From RI-231 sp041394905 (GTDB lineage Bacteria; Acidobacteriota; Terriglobia; Bryobacterales; UBA6623): DNA of 64,000 bases. Both the position numbers and the translations under genes were made by a program. The notes below the pieces were generated by a model, which saw only the letters and a list, made by a program, of their open reading frames with translations, did not search any database and was not told the DNA's origin. The stretch lies in NCBI GenBank assembly GCA_041394905.1, contig JAWKHJ010000018.1, positions 70,359 to 134,358 of the forward strand, given 5' to 3'. Shown here piece by piece: positions 55,997 to 64,000 of this stretch (its first letter is position 1; each line of letters begins with the position of its first letter).

Positions 55997-57299
55997 CTAC
56001 GCGATCTCGTCGAGCTTCTTGTACGCCGTCGGGAACTTCTCGACGCGGGTCTTCATCACTTCCGACGCCAGCGTCAGGTACAGATCGCCGATCGTGCCCG
56101 GAATCCGCGAGTGACGGCCCTTCTTGAGTCCGCCCACGCCGCCGGCCACCAGCACCGCCAAGCCGCTGTTCTTGTGAGCGTTGGCCTCGGCGTGCTCATG
56201 GACCATCACCAACAACGTATTGTCGAGCATCGTGCCTGCGCCCTCCGGCATCGATTCGAGCTTCGCCAACAGGTAGGCGAACTCCTCGACATGCCAGCGA
56301 TTGATGTCGCGCAACGCGCGCTGCCCAGCCGGGCGTCTCCACCGCGCCATGCGTGTACTCGTGGTGGCGTTGGCCGGTGTGGCCCAGCCACGGGAAGCGC
56401 GACAGGCCCTGGCACTTGGTGAGCATGTAGCTCGCCACGCGCGTCTGGCCCGAAGCAAAGGCGTGGACCAGCAGGTCCGATTGCAGCTTCGCAATGCGCG
56501 GCCAGTCCTTCAAGTCGCCGCCCTCAGCCGGACGCTCGACCACTTCGTTGTACTCCGGCGGCAAGCTCGCGACGGATTTTTCGACGTCGCGCACCGACGA
56601 GAGGTACTCGTCCAACCGCACTTGATCGGTCGAACCCAGCGAACCGCGCACCGAGGCCGCGTCATCGCGCACGGCGTCGAGAATCGACTTCTTACGGTCG
56701 ATCCACTGCGCCTCTTTCGACCCGAACAGGCGGTCGAACAACCGCTGCGGCAACATCTCCGGCGGCAGCGGCCGATCGCGGTCCGCCCAGCTCATGTTGC
56801 GCTGGATCGACTCGCCGAACGACTCCTGGCAGACGCCGATCTGCAACGACCGGAAGCGCGAATCGCGCCCAATCTCGCGTGCGATCACCTGATCGATCGA
56901 CGGACCGCCCGCGCCGCGTCCAGTGAACGAGACGCCCGACATGAGCGAGCTCATCGAGCGGTGGTGGTCGTTGCCCGGCCCAGGGTCGCGCGCCGTCGGG
57001 CTGTCGAGCCCGCTGATCACGTGAACCTTGTCCTGGAAACGCGCCAACGGTTCGAGACAAGGCGTCAGATTGAAGTTCTCGCCCGTCTCGCGTGGAATCC
57101 AATAGCGCTCGATGATGCCGTTGCCGTTGAACCAGAGCACGAAGCGCGACGGAATCTGGGTGTCCGCCCCGTGCGTTGTGGCGGCATAGGCCGTGCCGTT
57201 GGTGTTGAACATTGCGTCCAACGCCGGCAGTCCGATGCGAATAGCCGCGCCGCCGAGTCCGGCGCCGCGCAAAAAGGTTCTACGAGAGAGGTTCTTCAT
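55997..57299 (-). CDS. DUF1552 family Tat-exported protein, one frameshift
   Basis: About 434 residues. Tat signal: KNLSRRTFLRGAGLGGAAI. DUF1552 features: RFVLWFNGNGIIERYWIPRE, VHVISGLDSPTARDPGPGND, SSLMSGVSFTGRGAGGPSID, and the C-terminal ALRDINRWHVEEFAYLLAKL, LVMVHEHAEANAHKNSGLAV. An extra G near 56331 splits it. Function is unknown; in Planctomycetes and Acidobacteria this gene follows a DUF1592 multi-heme-like protein. Here they are separated by an oxygenase gene. ATG 57299. Confidence 0.88.
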
Positions 57300-57389
57300 G
57301 AGGCGCACGCTTTCCGCGTGCATTATAACGCGCCCACGCCAAAATGCATAGCGAACCTCGAAAGTCCGCCGCTTGCGGTCGAGCGGATC

Positions 57390-58114
57390 TCAACCCTGTC
57401 GAGCGTCGTGAAAGATTACGCCGAGCGTGTGGCGGCGTCCAGCCCGCACCTTGCTTACACCATGGCGCATCTTTACCCGGTAGGCTCCCCGCTTTCCCTG
57501 GCGGGACGGTCATTCACCGCGAACACCACTGCGTCTCCTTCTCGAGAGGAACGACCACTCTTACCGGCTTTGCATCCGTGGGCGTTGCTCGGTCAGGACG
57601 AATTCCCCCACCCTCAAAATCCCGCCCGGGCTGTGAAAGCAAGACTGCCGCCTGCAAAGGGAACCAAAGGTCGCCGCAGGTCCTGGTGCAAACAGTTGTA
57701 ATCATCCACGCCGTATTCTCGTTATGAAGCGGTGTCGGACGCGTCTGTCCGGATCGTGACACTGCGAGACGAAGTCCGCGTGCCGGCTGGGGTAGCGCCT
57801 CTGGCCAACCTCATCGACTCGTTCCAGCCGTTCGCAACCGCGCCACGCGCGCGTGTATTCGACCGCAGCGCCTGAACCAAAGGCGGCAGCGGATAGCGGA
57901 AATACTTGTAGACTTACCGAAGTTGTAGCGCTCCATGACGACCTGGCTGCGAAAGACCTCCGCAGAGGAGCGCGGCCACGGAAGCGCACTCCGCTGGGTC
58001 GAGCAGGCGTTCCAACACCGCATACCCCTGCGCCTCGAGATCGTCCTCCACGCGCTTCCAGTCGAACGACGCGATGCGAGCGATGGTCGCGGGCGCCATC
58101 TCCGGCAAGCTCAT
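57390..58114 (-). pseudogene. 2OG-Fe(II) oxygenase-like gene, multiple frameshifts
   Basis: Fragments in different frames line up as one ~240-residue protein: start SLPEMAPATIARIASFDWKR, LEAQGYAVLERLLDPAECAS; then FRSQVVMERYNFGK; NGWNESMRLA; TRTCGDLWFPLQAAVLLSQP with GRDFEGG; VRVVVPLEKETQ; and VIFHDARQG before the stop at 57390. These match prolyl hydroxylase-like 2OG-Fe(II) oxygenases (HxD..H inferred in the damaged section). At least five indels are needed. Seven bp after the DUF1592 gene and 90 bp before DUF1552, so it belongs to the same operon. Confidence 0.6.
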
Positions 58115-58120
58115 CTCGTC

Positions 58121-60072
58121 CTAGCTCATGCCCCCAGGAACGGCTTGCCTCACGACGCCCAACAGCAATTCCTGAACTTGTAGCCGGCGCGCTGGAAGCG
58201 CTCGAGCGCCGCGTCGATCGCCTCGCGGTCAGCCATCGTCTCCTCGCGGCCCAATGCGTAGCGGAACACCTGCTTCACCACGCACTTCTGGCAGCCTTCA
58301 TCCTCGGCGAGCACCTTGCCCAGCTCCTTCGGCGAGGAGAAGCTCGAGTCATGCAGGCCCACGATCTCCGCCGTCAAGTCGAAGTCCAAGTCGTACTCGG
58401 TCGCCTCCGTCTTAGCCTTGCGCTTCGCCTCGTCGCGGGTCGGCGGGATCACCACGTGGAACTTCTCGCGATACTGACCGATCGCGTCGTACTGCTCCAG
58501 GCCAAGGCCGATCGGGTCGATCAAGCGGTGGCAGCTCGAGCACGCCTCGCTCGAAAGGTGCACGCCCAAACGCTCGCGATTGGTCATCGGCTTGGCGTCC
58601 GTCAGCGGAGGCAGCGAGGCGTTCACGCCCGGCGGCGGAGGCGGGACTTCCTGGCAGAGGAAGTGCCCTGCATGAACAGCCCGCGCTCGTCGGCGATCTC
58701 CGACGGCCGACGTCAGCAGCAGAAACGTTCCCCGTCCCACCACGCCTGCGCGGCCCATGCTTCGGGATCGGCGTCATGCAAATGGCTCAGTCGGCCTCGG
58801 GCAGCCCGTGAGCTTGGCCAGATCGGCATTCACGAACGTAATCGGCAGAGAAAAATTGGCGAAAATCCTGGCCTCCCCAAACCAAGTGGTGGAACAGCCG
58901 GCGCGTCTCCTCCGTCATCGCCGCAGCCATCTCGGTGTTGAACTGCGGGTAGAACTTGCGGTCGCGGATGGTCTTCATCGCGCGGTCGAAGCGCATCCAC
59001 TGGCCCAGAAACTCGTCCATCGCGCCCTGCGCTCGGGGCGTCGAGCATCTCTTGGCCGCCGCCTCGATCTGCTCCGATGTCTGAAGCTCGTTCTTGTCCG
59101 CCAGCCCGAGCAGCCACTCGTTCGGAATCGTGTCCCAGAGGAAGAAGCTCAACTTCGCGGCGTTCTCACGACTCGTTCGGCGTGCCGGGACCGTGGCCTC
59201 GAAGCGCATCAAGAAGTGTGGCGACTGCGGCATCGCCTCGACCACGATTTGCGCACCGGAAAGAAACTCCTGATGCTCGGTCGGAAGTCGTCAGCGGCGG
59301 TTCTCCGTGTAGCGTCGCTTCCTTTTCGGTCAGCGGACGGCGGAAGGCCTTCTTGCCGAAAGCGCGCACGAACGCGCCCATGCACGCCGCGTCGTTCGGT
59401 CCTTTCGGCGAACACGGATGAGCTTGTTTTGGTCGCCGCCCCGGAAAGCGTTTCGCGCCACCTTCTCCGCCGCCGGGCGGAGTAAGACTCCATCAGCAGC
59501 GGCGACGTCGACTGTCCATGAATCTGGTTCTTGAAGCCGTGGATGAAATCTCGGGCGGAAACTGGTCTGCGGGCCGGCTCAGCCTTCACCATTCAGTCTC
59601 GACGGCGTTGTTGTACTGCGAGTGCGTTCGGCGGCGCACGCTAAGCGCGTGCTGCTCGCCGGTCTGCTCCCTTCGGCCTTGCTGAGCTGGGCGATCTGCT
59701 CGGGCGAGAGCGACGCCAAGTGCTTCACCCAGGCCAGCAACACCTTTCTCCTCTTCGCTGCCTTGCTTAATCCGCTCGCCGCCAGGGTGCTTGGCCCGGT
59801 TCGTCGGCATTAGAAAGAGCAGTGACGTTCCGGCGCCTCGCGGTTGACCACCTCGCCAGCGTGTGGCCAAACGCCTCAATCTGCGCCTGTGTTGCGCCAT
59901 CGGGCGGAAACTCGAACCGCGTCGCGTTCGCCACGCCGTTGTCGCTTGCGGCACATGCGGCACTGCGCGGTCGCATCGCCGGGTACAACTTCTCGGAAAA
60001 GAAGTTCTCCTCAACAGCCTGGGCGGACGCCGTTGCAGCCAAAAGTGAGACGAGGAATAGGCGCTGGAGCAT
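58121..60072 (-). pseudogene. DUF1592/DUF1588/DUF1585-domain protein, many frameshifts
   Basis: Pieces in several frames give the usual order. Signal peptide (QRLFLVSLLAATASAQAVEE); a cytochrome c-like start near YPAM with a Cys pair; DUF1587 (LSVRRRTHSQYNN); DUF1595 (FVRAFGKKAFRRPLTEKE); DUF1592 (AAKLSFFLWDTIPNEWLLGL, MDEFLGQWMRFDRAMK, HHLVWGGQDFRQFF); DUF1588 (RERLGVHLSSEACSSCHRLI); and DUF1585 (QVFRYALGREETMADREAID). Length ~650 if repaired. Predicted periplasmic redox protein with c-type heme sites; role unknown. More than eight indels in 2 kb; the cause is unclear. Confidence 0.7.
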
Positions 60073-60540
60073 GGTCGCCCTTGATTATACGAGCCGCCGA
60101 CGGCAGTTCGTGAATGGAATACGACCATTGCAGCTGGTCGAGCTTGCTGGGGAGCGCGGACGACAGCCAGTTCGGAGCTGTTGTAGCCGCCCGAATTCTC
60201 GGCGACGGATAGGGAAATTGAAAAGCTCTAGGGTCATTACCCGGTGTCAACGATCGATCCCTGCGTTCGAAAAATGTGGCAGGGGTTTTCCAGGTGCTCC
60301 CGCTTCTTATTTCAGCTCGCCCCCGGCATCATCCCCCTGGAGCCGCCCCGCCTATGCCCGGTGGGTTGGGCCACCACCCTCCGGCTGCGACTCTCGGTCC
60401 TCCGCACCTGACTGGCGTGACGGTCTGGGCGTTGGCGCTCTGCTGGTGTTAGCCGGATCACGCACTGCAAGCGCGCCAATGCCGAGTAACTGCTTGCCGT
60501 AGGTTTCGCCATCGGGTTTTTAGAAGAGGCGTGGCTCACG
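60073..60540. other. Unassigned stretch
   Basis: About 470 bp before the GGDEF region with no gene I can defend. Several overlapping frames are open on the minus strand, but none has a recognisable start or motif. It sits in the most frameshift-rich part of the window, so a broken gene cannot be excluded. Confidence 0.4.
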
Positions 60541-61673
60541 GTGATGGGTTCCACGCGTTGGAACTGGCTTGAGCCGGAGGCTCCATGGCGTGCCTCCAGC
60601 AGTTCGGCTCGGCGGCGCATCGATCGTACTAATAATCGGAGGCTTCTTGGCCCTCCTGGGCTGTTTTCGCTTCCCGCCGCTCTGACCTTCGTCAAACGGA
60701 CTCGCTTAGCGCAAGCGATCCTTTCGATCGGGCTCGTGGCGCCGCTGTTGATTCTGAACGGCCCCCATCCGCTTGGGATGCCGCGGCCCTGGTACCTGAT
60801 CTTCACTGGCGGGGTGATCCTACCGGCTCTCGCTCATCGGCGCCGTCATCGCGCACCGACAGATCCAGGGCCATGCCAAGTGGTGGCTCACGACGGGCAT
60901 CGCGATCTACGGCATCGGAATAGCTATGCCGATTTGCGCCTGCTAGCTTGACGCATGGGGATCGCTTCCATTCCTCAACGGCGGATTCGGAAGCATGGCC
61001 AAAATCGCCGGAACGATCCTGTTCGGCCCGTACGTGCGCGTCAGCTCGAACCAAGATCCGCGCCGACATGCACATGCTCGAAGAACAAGTCCGCCAGCGG
61101 ACCTCTCATCTGCAGCAAGCGCTCGAGCAACTCGAGATCGCCAACTCGAAGCTCGTTGAGCAGTCCACCATCGATGCGTTGACCGGGGTCTACAACCGGA
61201 GATACTTTGACGAGGCGCTCGACCGGGAATGGTCGCGTGCCGAACGGTCCGGATCCAACATCGTTCTGGCCCTGGTGGACCTGGATCGCTTCAAAGAGAT
61301 CAACGATCAGCGCGGTCACCTCAGGGGCGACCAGTGTCTGCTTTGCGTTGCGACCATTCTCCAAGGACGACTGCGCCGGCCAGGGGATGTCGTGGCTCGT
61401 TACGGCGGAGACGAGTTCGCTGTCATCCTGCCCAACACCAGCGAGTCCGGCGCAATCCAGGTTCTCGAGGACATCCGCTCTTCGGTGGAATCCTTGCCCG
61501 ACGCGCCGGCCCCCGGCCTCACCGTGAGCATTGGCGTCGCCAGTTGCATTCCCAAGCGCGGCCTCACTCCTGAGTCTCTGCTCGATGCAGCGGACGAGGG
61601 ATTGTACGCCGCCAAACAAGCGGGACGAAACCGTGTCTTCGCAGCCAAGGCGAGCGCAGCCGAGGTTGCTTGA
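60541..61673 (+). CDS. Membrane GGDEF diguanylate cyclase, frameshifted N-terminal part
   Basis: The C-terminal half (from about 61040) is intact: a coiled-coil linker (HMLEEQVRQRTSHLQQALEQL) and a GGDEF domain with STIDALTGVYNRRYFDEAL, VDLDRFKEINDQRGHLRGD, and the active site RYGGDEFAVILPN, so cyclic-di-GMP synthesis is expected. No RxxD I-site is obvious. Upstream, hydrophobic fragments in different frames (GASIVLIIGGFLALLGCF; LAQAILSIGLVAPLLILNG; LSLIGAVIAHRQIQGHAKWW; TTGIAIYGIGIAMP) look like a multi-TM sensor domain broken by indels. The true start is unknown; the coherent part begins near 60540. Confidence 0.75.
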
Positions 61674-61683
61674 CGAGTTCGAC

Positions 61684-61733
61684 TTGACTTCCGGCTCTTA
61701 TACTTGTTTACTCTATGCCTAGAGTAAGCAAGT
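61684..61733 (+). promoter_or_regulatory. padR promoter with near-perfect inverted repeat operator
   Basis: -35 TTGACT (61684-61689), 17 bp, -10 TTTACT (61707-61712). Inverted repeat arms ACTTGTTTACTCTA (61702-61715) and TAGAGTAAGCAAGT (61720-61733), 13 of 14 pairs matched, 4-bp spacer, covering the -10 and predicted start. Typical autoregulatory PadR operator. Confidence 0.7.
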
Positions 61734-61735
61734 AA

Positions 61736-62086
61736 GTGCCTCAAACAACCCCCAACGACCGCCGTGACCTCTTCCCGGGCGCGCTCGAGATGATGATCCT
61801 GCGCGTGCTCCAGCGTGAGCCGATGCACGGCTACGCTCTGGCGCAGCGCATCAAGGCCGCCTCTGAGGAGCTACTACAGGTCGAAGAGGGTTCGCTCTAC
61901 CCTGCCCTCCAACGCATGCTCAAGGAAAACTGGGTGCAGGCGGCATGGGGCGTCTCTTCCACCAATCGACGCGTCCGCGTCTACACCGTCACCAAAGCCG
62001 GCTCGGACCGGCTCGCTGCGGAGATCACGCGCTTCGAGCGCATGCTGAAAGGAATCCAACTCGTCCTGAATGCGGAGCTGGTATGA
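61736..62086 (+). CDS. PadR-family transcriptional regulator
   Basis: 116 residues. PadR winged HTH: GALEMMILRVLQREPMHGYA, LAQRIKAASEELLQVEEGSL, YPALQRMLKENWVQAAWGVS, followed by VYTVTKAGSDRLAAEITRFE. Shorter C-terminal arm than long PadR members, like the ADOP-linked group. Start GTG 61736, right after the operator repeat. Its stop overlaps the permease ATG (ATGA), so regulator and permease are coexpressed and probably autorepressed. Confidence 0.93.
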   Translation: MPQTTPNDRRDLFPGALEMMILRVLQREPMHGYALAQRIKAASEELLQVEEGSLYPALQRMLKENWVQAAWGVSSTNRRVRVYTVTKAGSDRLAAEITRFERMLKGIQLVLNAELV

Positions 62087-64000
62087 GCTGGTTCACCCAA
62101 CTCTTTGGCCGCAAGCGCATCTACGAAGACCTCTCCGACGAAATGCGGCAGCATCTCGAGGAGAAGGCGGATGCGCTCGTCGAACAGGGCATGTCCCGCA
62201 AGGACGCCGAGGCCGCCGCCCGCCGCGCCTTCGGCAACACAGCCGCCCTCGAGGAAGAGAGCCGCGAGACATGGCAGTGGCCCGGCTTTGAGACGCTTTT
62301 GCTCGACGTTCGGTTCGCCCTGCGGCAGTTGCGCCGCGAGCCTTCATTTACGATCGTCGCAGTGGCCATCCTCGCCCTCGGCATCGGCGCGACCACAGCC
62401 GTCTTCAGTCTGGTCAACGCCGTCCTACTCCGGCCACTGCCCTTCGTGCAGCCCGAGCGACTGGTCCGCATCTCCAACACTGGTAGCGAAGGCGATCTCT
62501 CCAGCCTGACCTCGCGCAGCTCCAACCTGCGTGACTGGAGAGAGCTCAACGAATCGTTCGAGGAGATGGGCGCCTACTTCGCCTTCTTCGACTACAAACG
62601 CTTCACGCTCACCGGCAAGGGCGAGCCCGAGCGCCTCGTTGGCGTCGAAGTCACCGAGAGCTTCCTCCCAACACTAGGAGTCGAACCGATGCTCGGCCGT
62701 CAGTTCACGCACGAAGAATGCGTGTTCAACGGTCGCGCGGCCATCATGCTGACCTATCGCTTCTGGCAGCGCCGCTTCGATTCGGACAAGTCCATCGTCG
62801 GGCAATCGATCACGCTGAATGACAACCCGATCACCATCGTCGGCGTCCTGCCGGAGTCATTTGACTTCGCGTCGTTCTTCGCGCCCGGCGCCCGCATCGA
62901 CTTCCTGGGAACGTTTCCCGTCAGCAAAGAAACCGACCGCTGGGGCAACACGCTTGCGGTCATCGGACGATTGAAGCCGGGCGTCACCGAGGCGCAAGCG
63001 CAGAGCGAGCTCGATCTGATCAACGAGCGCCTGAAAGCTGCGCAACCGGACCGCTGGGGGCTCGGGGCCCGCGTTGCGGGGCTACGCGAAAACATCACCG
63101 GCAAATACCGCGACGCCCTATGGGTTCTAGCCGGCGCGGTCGGCCTGGTCTTGCTCATCGCGTGCACAAACCTGTCAAACCTTCTGCTGGCGCGCTCCAC
63201 GGCTCGCCGCAAGGAGATCGCCGTCCGCAGCGCAGTCGGCGCCGGTCGAGGCCGCGTCGTACGCCAACTGCTCACCGAGGCCATCCTGCTTGCCGCTTGC
63301 GGCGGGGCGCTAGGCATCCTCGTCGCCTACGGCATGACGCGCGCCGTCGCCGCCACGCAAGCTGTCACCATCCCCCTGCTGCATTCCGCCCGCCTTGACG
63401 GCTCTGCACTCGCGGTCGCGCTCGTGGCCGTGCTCAGCACGGGGCTCTTGTTCGGAATTGCGCCCGCGATTCACGCGTCCGCTTCGAAGGAATACGATTC
63501 GCTGCGAGGGTCTGGCCGCGGCTCGAGCGAAGGCAAAGACCGCGTCTGGCTGCGCAACGGCCTCGTCGTATTCGAAGCCGCGTTAGCTTGCGTCCTTCTC
63601 GTCGGGACCGGTCTACTACTGCGCAGCTTCGTCCGTATCCTCGACGCCGATCTGGGCTTCCAACCGGAACAGCGCGTTGCTTGGCGCGTTGAAACCGGGC
63701 GCAGCTTCGATAGCCTTCTGCGAAAGGCTCAGTTCTACGAGGGACTGCAAAGGCGCATCGGTGCAATCGCCGGAGTCTCGGAACTTGGCCTCACCGACAC
63801 GCTGCCTCTGGGCCGCAATCGCAGCTGGGACTTCGGCGCCAAGGGCGTCCAATACCGCGACGGCGAGTATCCGAATGGATTCCCGCGCATGGTCAGCGCC
63901 GGTTACCTCGAAGCGATGGGCATCCGCCTGATCGAAGGCCGCACGTTCGCCTGGAGCGATACCGAGGATTCCGAGCGCGTCGTGGTCATCAATCAAGCAG
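62083..64000 (+). CDS. ADOP-family ABC transporter permease, N-terminal part
   Basis: Open to the right edge, 639 residues visible. Order: an N-terminal cytoplasmic helical region seen only in ADOP proteins (FTQLFGRKRIYEDLSDEMRQ, EKADALVEQGMSRKDAEAAA), TM1 (FTIVAVAILALGIGATTAVF), a MacB-like periplasmic domain (residues ~90-335), FtsX repeat with TM helices at VLAGAVGLVLLIACTNLSNL, RKEIAVRSAVGAGRGRVVRQ and LVAVLSTGLLFGIAPAIHAS, then LVVFEAALACVLLVGTGLLL. It lacks its own ATPase domain. Substrate unknown; related MacB proteins export peptides or drugs. Coupled to padR by ATGA. Confidence 0.93.
   Translation, partial: MSWFTQLFGRKRIYEDLSDEMRQHLEEKADALVEQGMSRKDAEAAARRAFGNTAALEEESRETWQWPGFETLLLDVRFALRQLRREPSFTIVAVAILALGIGATTAVFSLVNAVLLRPLPFVQPERLVRISNTGSEGDLSSLTSRSSNLRDWRELNESFEEMGAYFAFFDYKRFTLTGKGEPERLVGVEVTESFLPTLGVEPMLGRQFTHEECVFNGRAAIMLTYRFWQRRFDSDKSIVGQSITLNDNPITIVGVLPESFDFASFFAPGARIDFLGTFPVSKETDRWGNTLAVIGRLKPGVTEAQAQSELDLINERLKAAQPDRWGLGARVAGLRENITGKYRDALWVLAGAVGLVLLIACTNLSNLLLARSTARRKEIAVRSAVGAGRGRVVRQLLTEAILLAACGGALGILVAYGMTRAVAATQAVTIPLLHSARLDGSALAVALVAVLSTGLLFGIAPAIHASASKEYDSLRGSGRGSSEGKDRVWLRNGLVVFEAALACVLLVGTGLLLRSFVRILDADLGFQPEQRVAWRVETGRSFDSLLRKAQFYEGLQRRIGAIAGVSELGLTDTLPLGRNRSWDFGAKGVQYRDGEYPNGFPRMVSAGYLEAMGIRLIEGRTFAWSDTEDSERVVVINQA

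Noticed and set aside
57853..58941. A 362-residue plus-strand ORF
   Set aside because: Arg/Leu/Ala-rich antisense shadow of the broken DUF1592 and oxygenase genes; no motif or start signal.

Overview
The window is GC-rich, densely coded chromosomal DNA. The best fit is an acidobacterium of the Bryobacter/Solibacter type. This rests on gene content: two ADOP-type (MacB/FtsX) permeases, one behind a PadR regulator; an HTH-TM-PD40 sensor; a DUF1592/oxygenase/DUF1552 cassette; PEP-CTERM proteins; a Tat-exported sulfatase, Gfo/Idh dehydrogenase and amidohydrolase; and secreted M61 and S9 peptidases. No rRNA, tRNA, IS element, prophage or CRISPR array was seen, and taxonomy is inferred without a marker search.

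Layout. 0-6.5 kb: end of an ADOP permease, SDR oxidoreductase, small basic protein, beta-propeller protein, broken serine hydrolase, NmrA-like protein, dynamin-like GTPase. 6.6-13.3 kb: mutL, LytTR regulator, M61 and S9 peptidases. 13.3-19.2 kb: sulfatase, lone receiver protein, Gfo/Idh dehydrogenase, endonuclease/exonuclease/phosphatase protein, lactate permease. 19.3-24.8 kb: an unknown secreted protein plus a PEP-CTERM protein, facing an HTH-PD40 sensor. 24.8-31 kb: ilvD, DUF1326-DUF2182 pair, SSS transporter coupled to a CDP-alcohol phosphatidyltransferase. 31-38 kb: penicillin-binding-like protein, sulfotransferase, argS, EamA transporter, amidohydrolase. 38-40 kb: a structured RNA with a micro-ORF, tsaD, ParDE-like toxin-antitoxin pair. 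40-44.5 kb: SSS transporter operon and hydantoinase A. 44.5-51.1 kb: attenuator plus DAHP synthase, thiI, two-domain secreted protein, glcE, NmrA/HSCARG-like protein, PEP-CTERM protein. 51.3-56 kb: def-fmt-argJ run, metallophosphoesterase, aat. 56-61 kb: the DUF1592/2OG-oxygenase/DUF1552 operon and a GGDEF protein, both riddled with frameshifts. 61.7-64 kb: PadR regulator and the start of a second ADOP permease.

Two leaders stand out. (1) Between the amidohydrolase and tsaD (38.0-38.3 kb) lies a promoter, a GNRA hairpin, an 18-codon ORF behind a Shine-Dalgarno matching the 16S 3' end over about 16 nt, a downstream 11-nt copy of the 16S anti-SD region that can mask it, a three-hairpin junction and an intrinsic terminator ending 7 nt before the tsaD start. 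(2) DAHP synthase is preceded by a 16-residue ORF containing Tyr, Trp and Phe and a terminator with a competing upstream sequence, the layout of an aromatic amino acid attenuator.

Caution: at least fifteen genes carry single-base frameshifts, several in homopolymers and several in genes expected to be essential (argS, ilvD) or conserved (mutL). Most are probably residual sequencing errors; density is highest at 57-61 kb. Coordinates of affected genes span all pieces.
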